This document shows, piece by piece, positions 8,498 to 18,691 of a stretch of DNA of 64,000 nucleotides. The notes beneath the pieces were generated by a model. The model had not been told where the DNA came from and did no database searches. It saw only the letters and a list, made by a program, of their open reading frames with translations. The DNA lies in contig CAWJCP010000002.1 in NCBI GenBank assembly GCA_963841445.1, positions 1-64,000 on the forward strand. Reading direction: 5' to 3'. The translations under genes were made by a program, and so were the position numbers. This DNA comes from Mayfieldus sp963841445. Lineage in GTDB: Bacteria; Actinomycetota; Thermoleophilia; Solirubrobacterales; 70-9. Within the stretch, counting starts at the first letter, position 1. The number at the start of each line of letters is the position of its first letter.

Positions 8498-9781
8498 CTG
8501 GCACGTCCGACAGACTCAAACGAGCAGCTTCTCTGCAGCTTCTGCGGCAAGTCCCAGCGCCAGGTCAAGAAGCTGATCGCGGGTCCCGGCGTCTACATCT
8601 GCGACGAGTGCATCGATCTCTGCAACGAGATCATCGACGAGGAGCTCACCGCTCCGCCCGTCTTCGAGCTCGAGAATCTTCCCAAGCCGCGCGAGATCTT
8701 CGAGGTCCTGAACGAGTACGTGGTCGGCCAGGACACCGCCAAGCGGGCGCTGTCGGTGGCCGTGTACAACCACTACAAGCGGGTTCAGATGAGCTCGACC
8801 AGCGACGAGACCGACGTCGAGCTGCAGAAGTCCAACATCCTGCTGCTCGGGCCGACCGGCTGCGGGAAGACGCTGCTCGCCCAGACCCTGGCCCGGATCC
8901 TCAACGTGCCGTTCGCGATCGCCGACGCGACCGCGCTGACCGAGGCTGGCTACGTCGGCGAGGACGTCGAGAATATCCTCCTGAAGCTGATCCAGGCGGC
9001 CGACTTCGACGTCAAGAAGGCGGAGACGGGGATCATCTACATCGACGAGGTGGACAAGATCGCCCGCAAGGCGGACAACCCCTCGATCACCCGTGACGTC
9101 TCCGGCGAGGGGGTCCAGCAGGCGCTGCTGAAGATCCTCGAGGGCACCACCGCGTCGGTACCGCCGCAGGGCGGCCGCAAGCACCCGCACCAGGAGTTCC
9201 TCACCATCGACACGACGAACATCCTCTTCGTCTGCGGTGGCTCCTTCGCGGAGCTCGACAAGGTGATCGAGCGCCGGATTGGCCACAAGGGGGTCGGCTT
9301 CGGGGCCGCGATCTCCGAGCCCTCGCACAAGGACACCGGCGAGCTCTTCGAGCATGTGCTCCCCGAGGACCTGATGGAGTACGGGTTGATCCCGGAGTTC
9401 ATCGGCCGCCTCGCCTTCGTCGCCGCGATCCACCAGCTCACCCGCGACGACCTGATCACGATCCTCACCGAGCCACGCAACGCGCTCGTCAAGCAGTTCC
9501 AGCGCTTCTTCCACTTCGACGACATCGAGCTGGTCTTCGCCGAGGACTCGCTGACCGCGATCGCCGACCGCGCCCTGGTCCGCGAGACCGGCGCTCGTGG
9601 GCTGCGCTCGATCCTCGAGGAGACGTTGCTCGACGTCCAGTTCGAGCTCCCCTCGCGCCGCGACGTCACCAAGTGCGTGGTCACCAAGGAAGTGATCGAC
9701 AGCGGCCGCAAGCCGACTTTGGTCACCGAGGCCGTCGCGCCCGAGATCGAGCCGGATGAGCTGGCGGAGGAGTCCGCGTAG
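8498..9781 (+). CDS. clpX: ClpX, ATP-binding unfoldase of the ClpXP protease
   Basis: A 427-residue AAA+ unfoldase. It starts with the C4 zinc-binding domain (CSFC and CDEC, about residues 12-38). Walker A is GPTGCGKT (about 118), Walker B is IYIDEVDKI, and the sensor and pore regions are complete (SGEGVQQALLKILEGT; LIPEFIGRL, the ClpP-docking IGF-loop neighbourhood is further on). RETGARGLRSILEE is the sensor-2 motif. Start: an ideal GAGGAGG precedes a CTG codon, and no ATG, GTG or TTG fits the conserved N-terminus; an upstream TTG at 8462 would add 12 unusual residues. It pairs with ClpP at 6.1-6.7 kb. A strong hairpin follows the stop. Confidence 0.96.
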   Translation: MARPTDSNEQLLCSFCGKSQRQVKKLIAGPGVYICDECIDLCNEIIDEELTAPPVFELENLPKPREIFEVLNEYVVGQDTAKRALSVAVYNHYKRVQMSSTSDETDVELQKSNILLLGPTGCGKTLLAQTLARILNVPFAIADATALTEAGYVGEDVENILLKLIQAADFDVKKAETGIIYIDEVDKIARKADNPSITRDVSGEGVQQALLKILEGTTASVPPQGGRKHPHQEFLTIDTTNILFVCGGSFAELDKVIERRIGHKGVGFGAAISEPSHKDTGELFEHVLPEDLMEYGLIPEFIGRLAFVAAIHQLTRDDLITILTEPRNALVKQFQRFFHFDDIELVFAEDSLTAIADRALVRETGARGLRSILEETLLDVQFELPSRRDVTKCVVTKEVIDSGRKPTLVTEAVAPEIEPDELAEESA

Positions 9782-9793
9782 CGGACGGGTTGG

Positions 9794-9816
9794 GCCGCGA
9801 CACAGAGTGTCGCGGC
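9794..9816 (+). terminator. Hairpin terminator after clpX
   Basis: GCCGCGACAC and GTGTCGCGGC form a perfect 10-bp stem with a 3-nt loop (AGA), starting 13 nt after the clpX stop. There is no U-tract, as is common in GC-rich actinobacteria. It lies between converging transcripts (clpX and the EAL gene). Confidence 0.65.
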
Positions 9817-9846
9817 AGGTCCTGGTCAGGCGGCGAAGCCGCCGCA
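9812..9846 (+). repeat. 35-bp dispersed palindromic repeat, family 1, copy 1
   Basis: Begins GCGGCA and, after a 7-nt variable stretch, has GTCAGGCGGCGAAGCC ending CCGCA, with the hairpin GGCGGC-GAA-GCCGCC. It equals the element at 36096-36130 at 28 of 35 positions, all differences lying in the variable stretch. Further palindromes follow here (9860-9873 and 9871-9881). Confidence 0.75.
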
Positions 9847-9910
9847 ATATGTGTGCGAAGCCCTAGCTAGGGCCGAAGGCCGCCGCAAGTGATTGCTGGA
9901 GAACCGATCG

Positions 9911-10696
9911 CTAGCGGCGCTGCATCACCCGCTTGGCGAGCACGTCAGGCGGCATCGGGATCGAGAACAAGAACCCCTGCCCGTAGCGGCAGCCCATGTC
10001 GCGCAGCGCGGCCAGCTGGCCCGGCGACTCGATTCCGTTTGCGATCACTCTGACGCCGAGCTGCTCGGCGAGTCGCAGCGCCGCGGCAGCGATCTCGGTC
10101 TGGCGTTCCCCGTCCGGGATCCCGGCGACGACCCGGCGGCTGATCTTCAACGCCCGGACCGGCAGCGCGGCGATTCGGTCGGCCTCCAGGGTGCCCGAGA
10201 AGTCGTCGATCGTCAGGCCGACACCGAGCTCGGACACCTCGCGCAGGCGGGTCAAGCGACTGTCGCCCGGCGCGGGCAGCGCCGCCTCGGTGATCTCGAG
10301 GCTGAGCCGCCCCGGCTCGACCCCATGGCGCTCCGAGACGCTCTTGATCTCCTCCGGCAGCGGGGCCCCGAAGACGCGCTGCTCGGAGATGTTCAGGGCG
10401 ACGTCGAGGTCGGTGGCGCGCTTCCAGCCGGCGAGCTGGCCGAACGCGGCTTCGATGGCCCAGCGCTCGAGGCTCCCCATCAGCCCGAACTGCTGCGCGA
10501 CCGCGATGAAGTCCGCCGGGGCGAGGATCTCGCGCCCGTTGCGGGGCCAGCGCAGCAGCGCCTCGACCTCGCTGGCGACCCGATCGACCAGCGAGACGAC
10601 CGGTTGGTAGTAGAGGCGGAGGCGATTCTGGGCGATCGCCGCTTCCAGCTCGGCGGCGAGCGAATCGCCGCTCGGCTGCATCTCGGTCGCGCTCAT
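9911..10696 (-). CDS. EAL-domain protein, degenerate in part
   Basis: A 261-residue stand-alone EAL domain, the family that hydrolyses cyclic di-GMP. The signature EALLRW is intact (about residue 41), as are the Asn in ALNISEQRV and the pair of acidic residues in LSLEITE. Downstream motifs are altered: DDFSGT instead of DDFGTG, ALKISRR where KID is usual, and ANGIES where AEGVET is usual, so catalysis is doubtful and it may act as a c-di-GMP sensor or be inactive. No GGDEF, PAS or membrane segment is attached. The ATG overlaps the TGA of the upstream hydrolase gene (ATGA), so the two are co-translated. Residue assignment is by comparison with the family consensus. Confidence 0.85.
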   Translation of the reverse strand: MSATEMQPSGDSLAAELEAAIAQNRLRLYYQPVVSLVDRVASEVEALLRWPRNGREILAPADFIAVAQQFGLMGSLERWAIEAAFGQLAGWKRATDLDVALNISEQRVFGAPLPEEIKSVSERHGVEPGRLSLEITEAALPAPGDSRLTRLREVSELGVGLTIDDFSGTLEADRIAALPVRALKISRRVVAGIPDGERQTEIAAAALRLAEQLGVRVIANGIESPGQLAALRDMGCRYGQGFLFSIPMPPDVLAKRVMQRR

Positions 10697-11547
10697 GCAG
10701 CCGCCGAGACGCCGAGCTGGGCGCGCAGGAAAGGGAGCACCGCTGCGGCGGTGCCCTGTGGGTCGTCGGCGAAGGGGAAGTGCCCGCTGTCCTCGAAGAC
10801 AAGGAGCTCGGCGCCGGGGAAGAGACGCTTCACAGCTTCCGCGCGACGCGGCCCGACGTAGGGGTCCTTGGCTCCCCAGACGATCAGCGCCGGGCGATCC
10901 AGTTCGGCAAGCGCCGCCACCCATCCGGATGCCGGCGGGTAGGGAAGGTCGGTGGCCCGGTAGAGCCGCAGGACGGCGCGACGGGTGTCGCGGTCGAAGT
11001 CGTCATACATGCGGTCGATGAAATCGGCGGGAAGCGGCCGCGAGTCGCCGGAGCTCATCGCCCGGCGCCATGCCCGCCGGTTGGTTGCGGCCATGACCGC
11101 CTCACCGACCCCGGGGGTGCGCCAGAGCTTGGCCATCCGATGCCAGCGCCGGTTTGTGAGCGAGCCGGTGTTGAACAGCACCGCGCTGGCCAGGGCCTCG
11201 GGATGCTCGGCCGCCCAGCAGATGCCGAAGGGACCGCCGAAATCGTGCAGGACGATGTGGACTCGCTCGACCCCGAGCTGGTCGAAGGCGCGGGCCAAGA
11301 GGGCCGCATACCCCTCGACGGTGTAGTCGAAGTCGTTCGGCGCGTCCGCCTGGCCGAAGCCGGGCATGTCGAAGGCCAGCGCGCGCCCGAACTCCCCGAC
11401 CGCCTCGACCAGGCCGGCCCAGTCGAGCCGCGACCCGGGGTTGCCGTGCAGGAAGACAACCGCCTCGGACGCATCCTCCGGGCCGGCCGAGATCAGCGGC
11501 GATCGCAGGCCCGCGACCGAGATTTCCCCCCCGCTCAGCTCGCTCAT
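10693..11547 (-). CDS. Alpha/beta hydrolase (epoxide hydrolase/haloalkane dehalogenase type)
   Basis: A 284-residue alpha/beta-fold hydrolase. The oxyanion region is HGNPGS (about 34-39). The nucleophile elbow is HDFGG (about 100-104), so the nucleophile is Asp, as in epoxide hydrolases, haloalkane and fluoroacetate dehalogenases, not Ser. The acid is in WGAKDPYV (about 219) and the catalytic His in DSGHFPF (about 253). A cap domain lies between. The substrate cannot be deduced. It is first in a two-gene unit with the EAL gene (4-nt overlap). A -10-like TAGTTT ends 6 nt before the ATG, so the transcript is probably leaderless. Confidence 0.88.
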   Translation of the reverse strand: MSELSGGEISVAGLRSPLISAGPEDASEAVVFLHGNPGSRLDWAGLVEAVGEFGRALAFDMPGFGQADAPNDFDYTVEGYAALLARAFDQLGVERVHIVLHDFGGPFGICWAAEHPEALASAVLFNTGSLTNRRWHRMAKLWRTPGVGEAVMAATNRRAWRRAMSSGDSRPLPADFIDRMYDDFDRDTRRAVLRLYRATDLPYPPASGWVAALAELDRPALIVWGAKDPYVGPRRAEAVKRLFPGAELLVFEDSGHFPFADDPQGTAAAVLPFLRAQLGVSAAA

Positions 11548-11553
11548 GGTCCG

Positions 11554-11559
11554 AAACTA
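11554..11559 (-). promoter_or_regulatory. -10-like box for the alpha/beta hydrolase-EAL pair
   Basis: On the minus strand TAGTTT is followed by 6 nt (CGGACC) and then the ATG. This is the same leaderless arrangement seen at other genes of the window. Confidence 0.35.
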
Positions 11560-11652
11560 GCGGCAAGACGCACGTTCGCGCGCCAGCGGCGTTTGGCCCA
11601 CTGCGCAGATTGCGCCCGAAGGCGATCCGTCCTGCTGGATCGGCTCCGAAAC

Positions 11653-11658
11653 TAAACT
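11653..11658 (+). promoter_or_regulatory. -10-like box for valS
   Basis: TAAACT ends 9 nt before the GTG start of valS. No -35 or ribosome binding site is evident. Confidence 0.3.
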
Positions 11659-11667
11659 CGCCCGACC

Positions 11668-14325
<2,658 letters not shown>

Positions 14326-14327
14326 CA

Positions 14328-15596
14328 GTGGCGCCCTTCGACGCCGAGGCCTATCTCGACTCCCTTGAGCCGCTCGGCTGGCGGCTCGGCCTCGACCGCA
14401 TGCACAAGCTGACCTCGGTACTGGGCATGCCGCAGCATCGCTTCGCCTCCCTGCACGTGGTCGGGACAAACGGCAAGTCCTCGGTCGCGCAGATGATCGC
14501 GGCGCTGCTCGAGGCGCATGGGATCAGCGCCGGCGCCTGTCTCTCGCCGCACCTGCTGCGCTGGTCAGAGCGGGTGCGGCTGCGTGGCCGCGAGATCGAG
14601 CCGCAGCGTTTCGCCGCCGCGGTGAAGCGCACCGCGGAGGGCGCCGAGGTCGTCAATCGGACCCTCGACGACGGCGACGCCGTGACCCAGTTCGAGGCGG
14701 CGACCGCGACTTCGTTCGTGGCCCTCGCCGCGGATCGCGTCTCCGCCGGGGTGATTGAAGCGGGCCTCGGGGGCAGGCTCGACGCCACCAACGTGATCCC
14801 CTCGCGGGCGACTGTCCTCACCTCGGTCGGTCTCGACCACACCGAGTGGTTGGGCGAGACCGAGCTCGAGATCGCGGCCGAGAAGCTGGCGGTGCTCCGC
14901 GATTCCTCGATCCTGGTCACGGGCGCCCTTTCCCCGCCGGTCGAGGAGCTCGCCGCCGAGACCGCCCGGCGCCGCGGCGCACCGCACGTCCGCGCGCCGC
15001 TCGACCCCGGCGAAGGGATCGTCCTGCGCGCGCCGGGAGCCTTCCAGCGCCGCAACTTCGCGCTCGCATGCGCCGCCACCGAGGCGTTTCTCGGTGAGAT
15101 CGATCCCGGCCGGGTACGCGAGGTCGCGGCGGAGATCGTGATCCCGGCCCGGCTCGAGCTGGTCGCCGACGATCCGCCCACGATTCTCGACGTCGCCCAC
15201 AACGCCGACGGGGCCGTCGCGCTGGCCGAGGCGCTGCCCGAGGTCAGCGGCGGACGCCCGGTGTTCGCCTGTCTTGCGATCCTCGCCGGCAAGGACGCCG
15301 AGGCGATGCTGGCGGCGCTGGCGCCGGCGCTCGACTACGCGGTCTGCACCGAGCTGCCTGCCGAGCGCCTGCGGGCCAGCGGCCGTCCGGGAGCAGCCTC
15401 GATCCCGGCGCTCGAGCTGGCGGCGATCTGCAGGCGGCAGGGGCTGGCGCAGGAGGTGATCGACGACCCCGCGACGGCGCTGGCGCGAGCTCGCGCGCTG
15501 GCCGCGGCGGGCGGGGGTGTCGCGCTTGCGGCCGGATCCCACTACCTTCTTGGGGCCGCATGGACAAGGAGGCACGCTCAGAGCTTCTCTCGATGA
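14328..15596 (+). CDS. folC: Folylpolyglutamate synthase/dihydrofolate synthase
   Basis: A 422-residue Mur-ligase-like enzyme adding glutamate to dihydropteroate or folates. The P-loop is GTNGKSS (about residue 45-51). Other family marks are SPHLLRWSERVRL (folate-binding region), EAGLGGRLDATN, and TSVGLDHTEWLG, with DVAHNADG for the C-terminal domain start. The GTG at 14328 follows the valS stop at 2 nt, so translation is coupled. The last 37 nt overlap a short downstream membrane-protein frame. Confidence 0.95.
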   Translation: MAPFDAEAYLDSLEPLGWRLGLDRMHKLTSVLGMPQHRFASLHVVGTNGKSSVAQMIAALLEAHGISAGACLSPHLLRWSERVRLRGREIEPQRFAAAVKRTAEGAEVVNRTLDDGDAVTQFEAATATSFVALAADRVSAGVIEAGLGGRLDATNVIPSRATVLTSVGLDHTEWLGETELEIAAEKLAVLRDSSILVTGALSPPVEELAAETARRRGAPHVRAPLDPGEGIVLRAPGAFQRRNFALACAATEAFLGEIDPGRVREVAAEIVIPARLELVADDPPTILDVAHNADGAVALAEALPEVSGGRPVFACLAILAGKDAEAMLAALAPALDYAVCTELPAERLRASGRPGAASIPALELAAICRRQGLAQEVIDDPATALARARALAAAGGGVALAAGSHYLLGAAWTRRHAQSFSR

Positions 15597-15679
15597 TGGG
15601 TCTCGTCGCCGCCGTTGTCGCGGTCGTGATCCTCGTCTTCTTCATGATCGGATACGGCCTCGGGCAGATCTTCTTCTGA
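15560..15679 (+). CDS. 39-residue single-pass membrane protein (hypothetical)
   Basis: A short frame begins at ATG inside the end of folC. The product has a charged start (MDKEARSELLSMM) and one long hydrophobic segment (GLVAAVVAVVILVFFMIGYGLG), ending QIFF. GC3 bias and the clean transmembrane pattern suggest a real small protein, but no family is recognised. Overlap with folC (15560-15596) implies coupling. Confidence 0.5.
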   Translation: MDKEARSELLSMMGLVAAVVAVVILVFFMIGYGLGQIFF

Positions 15680-15739
15680 GCCGCGGCGGGCGAGCTGTCC
15701 CAACCTGGTGAGAAGGGGATTCGCGAGAGGCACGCCGAA

Positions 15740-15745
15740 GTAGAC
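15740..15745 (+). promoter_or_regulatory. -10-like box for the zinc-ribbon gene
   Basis: TAGACT lies 27 nt upstream of the ATG at 15773, giving a short leader that carries CAGGGAAA near the start codon. Confidence 0.3.
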
Positions 15746-15772
15746 TGGCCAGCCTCCTAAGCAGGGAAAAGC

Positions 15773-16456
15773 ATGGAATTTGCGATCTTCGGCATCTCCA
15801 ACGGCGGTCTCAACCTGGTCGCCAACCTATTCGTCTTCGCGCTCGTCGCGATCTACCTGGCGCTGATCGTCTGGACCTATCTTGACGCCCGCCGCCGGGT
15901 CGAGGATCAGGTGCTGGTCACCTGCGCGACGGTCGGGGCGCTCGTTCCCTTCGTCGGGGCATTCGTCTACTCGATCCTGCGCCCGCCCGAGCTCCTCGAC
16001 GACGTCAAGGAGCGCGAGCTGGAGATCAGAGCCGCGGAGCTGCGGGTGCGGCAGCTCGCCGAGCTCTCCTGCCCGGGTTGCCGCTCCCCAGTCGAGAAGA
16101 GCTATCTGCGCTGTCCGCATTGCCAGCGGCGCCTCAAGGATCCCTGCGAGAGCTGCGGCAAGCCGGTCGATCCGCGCTGGTCGATGTGCCCCTACTGCGA
16201 GACGACGCTTCCCGGCGCCCGCCAGCGCAAGCCGGCGCGGAGTGGCGCTCGCGCCGCGGCGAGTCGCAGCGAGCCTCCGCCGCGACCCGCCAAGCGGGCG
16301 CCCTCGCCCGCGGCAGGCAAGCGGGGCGCCGCCGGCAAGCGGAGCGCAGGCAAGCGGAGCGCCGGCAAGCGGAGCGCCGGCAAGCAAGGCTCGGGCAACT
16401 CGGGCGACGGCGCCAGGGACGCCGGCGAGCGGCCCAGCCCGGCGAGGCGCAAATAG
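15773..16456 (+). CDS. Membrane-anchored double zinc-ribbon protein
   Basis: A 227-residue protein of unknown role. Two hydrophobic segments are at the N-terminus (about residues 15-38 and 48-66). A charged helix follows (ERELEIRAAELRVRQLAEL). Then come two or three zinc-ribbon modules: CPGC/CPHC (about 101 and 114), and CESC/CPYC (about 123 and 139), as in DZANK-type domains. The C-terminus is Ala/Lys/Arg-rich, including tandem KRSAG pentapeptides, and probably disordered and nucleic-acid- or polymer-binding. It lies just upstream of ndk. Confidence 0.75.
   Translation: MEFAIFGISNGGLNLVANLFVFALVAIYLALIVWTYLDARRRVEDQVLVTCATVGALVPFVGAFVYSILRPPELLDDVKERELEIRAAELRVRQLAELSCPGCRSPVEKSYLRCPHCQRRLKDPCESCGKPVDPRWSMCPYCETTLPGARQRKPARSGARAAASRSEPPPRPAKRAPSPAAGKRGAAGKRSAGKRSAGKRSAGKQGSGNSGDGARDAGERPSPARRK
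16337..16381 (+). repeat. 15-bp tandem repeat, three units, coding for KRSAG
   Basis: Units AAGCGGAGCGCCGGC at 16337-16351 (one mismatch), 16352-16366 and 16367-16381. It encodes a run of basic pentapeptides in the tail of the zinc-ribbon protein. Confidence 0.8.
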
Positions 16457-16463
16457 CGGCCGC

Positions 16464-16874
16464 ATGTCCCGCACGCTGATCCTGGTCAAGCCGGACGCCT
16501 TCGAGCGCGGGTTGACCGGCGAGGTGATCGGCCGCCTCGAGCGCAAGGGCCTGCGCCTGGTCGGCCTGAAGCAGGTGCACATCGACGCGGAGATCGCCAA
16601 CGTGCATTACGCCGAGCATGCCGAGAAGCCTTTCTTCGGTGAGCTGGTCGAGTTCATCACCGGCGGCCCCCTGGTCGCGATGGTCCTCGAGGGCCCTGAG
16701 GCGGTGCCCGCCGCCCGGCAGCTGATCGGCGCGACCAACCCGCTGGAGGCTGCGCCGGGCTCGATCCGCGGGGACTACGCCACCGAGGTCACCTTCAACC
16801 TCGTCCACGGCTCCGACTCAGACGAGTCGGCCGAGCGCGAGATCGAGATCTGGTTTCCGGAGCTGGGCGGCTGA
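16464..16874 (+). CDS. ndk: Nucleoside-diphosphate kinase
   Basis: A 136-residue NDK that balances NTP and dNTP pools. The start SRTLILVKPDAFERG is canonical, and the phospho-accepting His is in NLVHGSDS (about residue 117). GATNPLEAAPGSIRGDYA is the nucleotide-binding loop (it normally reads GxTdPxxAxPGTIRGdf). It ends in the usual EIEIWFPE. It overlaps the next gene: its TGA lies within the CTGA at 16871-16874. Confidence 0.96.
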   Translation: MSRTLILVKPDAFERGLTGEVIGRLERKGLRLVGLKQVHIDAEIANVHYAEHAEKPFFGELVEFITGGPLVAMVLEGPEAVPAARQLIGATNPLEAAPGSIRGDYATEVTFNLVHGSDSDESAEREIEIWFPELGG

Positions 16875-17440
16875 CGCCCAGCCCCGGACTGACAGTAGTC
16901 CTCGCCTCGCGCTCGCCCCAGCGCCGCGAGTTGCTCGGTCGGCTGGGGATCGAGTTCGAGATCGAGGCGCCGGAAGTCGAGGAGGTCAGTGGCGACGCGG
17001 CCGAGCCCGCAGCCGCGGTGCTCGAGAATGCGCGGCACAAGGCTGCTTCAGTCAAAGCTCCGGGCTCGCTCGTGATCGGCTGCGACACGGAGGTCTCGGT
17101 CGACGGTCGCCTGCTCGGCAAGCCAGGCGACGAGGCCCGAGCGCGCGAGTACCTGACCCGGTTGTCCGGTCGCTCGCACGAGGTGCTCAGCGGGCTGGCG
17201 CTCCTGGGCCCCGAGCCGGATCGGATCCGCGACGGAGTCGAGAGCAGCACGGTTACGTTCGCCGCTCTAGGCGAGGCCGAGGTCGATCGGTACGTCGCCT
17301 CGGGCGAGTGGCACGACCGAGCCGGCGGCTACGCGATCCAGGGGCTCGGCTCGACCCTGGTCGAGCGGGTCGATGGCGACCTCTCGAACGTGATCGGGTT
17401 GCCACTGCGGCTGCTGCTCAAATTGGCGCCGGAGATTTGA
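16871..17440 (+). CDS. maf: Maf-family nucleoside triphosphate pyrophosphatase
   Basis: About 189 residues if translation starts at CTG 16871. The family N-terminus LTVVLASRSPQRRELLG (SxSPRR motif) lies upstream of the first TTG (16931), so a TTG start would delete the active-site loop. No ATG, GTG or TTG exists in this frame further upstream close by; CTG at 16871 overlaps the ndk stop and has GGAG 8 nt before it. The rest is standard: VIGCDTEV, GKPGDEARAREYL, LSGRSHEVLSG, GGYAIQG. Maf proteins hydrolyse non-canonical or modified NTPs and affect septum formation; it fits beside mreBCD. A second CTG at 16889 is an alternative. Confidence 0.9.
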   Translation: MTPSPGLTVVLASRSPQRRELLGRLGIEFEIEAPEVEEVSGDAAEPAAAVLENARHKAASVKAPGSLVIGCDTEVSVDGRLLGKPGDEARAREYLTRLSGRSHEVLSGLALLGPEPDRIRDGVESSTVTFAALGEAEVDRYVASGEWHDRAGGYAIQGLGSTLVERVDGDLSNVIGLPLRLLLKLAPEI

Positions 17441-17616
17441 TGGGTGCGATTCTTCGCGCACTTTGCGCGCTTCGGGACCGCGCCAGCGCCTTCGCTAGAC
17501 TTCGCCCGGCGTTTCGCCCCCGAAATCGCAGACCCCGGCGAGCGCCAGGCGTCCGCTGGGTCGCCGGGCGCGACCCAGAATTCCTCACCTAGAGAGCGTT
17601 TTCAAAAACCCATCGA
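17441..17616 (+). promoter_or_regulatory. Leader region of the mreB operon
   Basis: A 176-nt gap between maf and mreB. TAGACT at 17495-17500 is a -10-like box that would give a leader of about 110 nt. GAGAGCG precedes the mreB ATG by about 15 nt. I see no recognisable riboswitch or attenuator. Confidence 0.3.
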
Positions 17617-18663
17617 ATGGGCGTACTCAGCTACCTGACCGGACTCGGTGGCCGCGACATGGCGGTCGATTTGGGGACCGCGAACACGCTCGTATACGTG
17701 CGCGGACGCGGCATCGTCCTCTCGGAGCCCTCTGTGGTCGCGATCGACGCCCGCAACGGCGCCGTGCACGCGGTCGGGATCGAGGCCAAGCGGATGCTCG
17801 GGCGCACCCCCGGCACGATCAGCGCGATCCGGCCGCTCAAGGACGGCGTGATCGCCGACTTCGACGTTACCGAGCAGATGCTGCGCCATTTCATCAACAA
17901 GGTCCACCAGAATCGCTTCGCGCATCCGCGCGTCGTCGTCTGCGTCCCGTCCGGCGTCACTGGGGTCGAGAAGCGGGCGGTCGAGGAGGCTTGCCTCTCG
18001 GCCGGCGCCCGGCACGCGTACCTGATCGAGGAGCCGATGGCGGCCGCCATCGGCGCCGGGCTGCCAGTCGCCGAGCCGACCGGCTCGATGGTCGTCGACG
18101 TCGGCGGCGGCACCAGCGAGGTCGCGGTGATCTCCTTGGGCGGGATCGTCGTCTCGCAGTCGATCCGGATCGGCGGCGACGAGCTCGACGAGGCGATCGT
18201 CAACTACTGCAAGCACGAGTACAAGCTGATGATCGGCCAGCAGACCGCCGAGGAGCTGAAGCTCGAGGCTGCCTCGGCGTCGCCGCTCGCCGAGGAGGTG
18301 CGGGCGGAGATCCGCGGCCGCGATCTCGTATCCGGGCTGCCGCGCACGATCACCCTCACCTCGGAGGAGATCCGCGCCGCGATCGAGGAGCCGCTCGGCC
18401 AGATCATCGGAGCGGTCAAGGACACCCTCGACCGCACCCCTCCGGAGCTCGCCGGTGACATCATGGACCGTGGCATCACGCTCGCCGGCGGTGGATCGCT
18501 GCTCCAAGGGCTGGAGCAGCGCCTGCGCGACGAGTGCCAGATGCCGTGTCAGCTCGCCGAGTCTCCGCTGACCTGCGTGGCGGTCGGCTCGGGCCTCTCG
18601 CTCGAGGAGTTCGAGACTATCCACCGGGCAAGCAAGAATTCGGGGTCAAAGCAATATCTCTGA
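17617..18663 (+). CDS. mreB: Rod shape-determining protein MreB (actin homologue)
   Basis: A 348-residue MreB. Phosphate 1 is DLGTANTLVYV (about residue 13), phosphate 2 is VVDVGGGTSEVAV (about 158) and the adenosine motif is GITLAGGGSLL (about 286). Lengths and insertions fit MreB, not FtsA or DnaK. It polymerises beneath the membrane and steers the elongasome. First gene of mreB-mreC-mreD-mrdA-rodA, all close-packed on the + strand. This implies rod-shaped growth by lateral wall synthesis, unlike polar-growing actinobacteria. Confidence 0.97.
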   Translation: MGVLSYLTGLGGRDMAVDLGTANTLVYVRGRGIVLSEPSVVAIDARNGAVHAVGIEAKRMLGRTPGTISAIRPLKDGVIADFDVTEQMLRHFINKVHQNRFAHPRVVVCVPSGVTGVEKRAVEEACLSAGARHAYLIEEPMAAAIGAGLPVAEPTGSMVVDVGGGTSEVAVISLGGIVVSQSIRIGGDELDEAIVNYCKHEYKLMIGQQTAEELKLEAASASPLAEEVRAEIRGRDLVSGLPRTITLTSEEIRAAIEEPLGQIIGAVKDTLDRTPPELAGDIMDRGITLAGGGSLLQGLEQRLRDECQMPCQLAESPLTCVAVGSGLSLEEFETIHRASKNSGSKQYL

Positions 18664-18691
18664 CCAACCACCCAAGACTTAGGTCCCCTTC

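Noticed and set aside
8516..9847. Long minus-strand open frame opposite clpX (443 codons)
   Set aside because: Antisense shadow; Leu/Asp/Val-rich pattern seen under all GC-rich genes here.
10697..10924. N-terminal extension of the EAL protein to 10924
   Set aside because: Arg/Gly-rich shadow of the hydrolase gene; the ATGA overlap at 10693-10696 gives the natural start.
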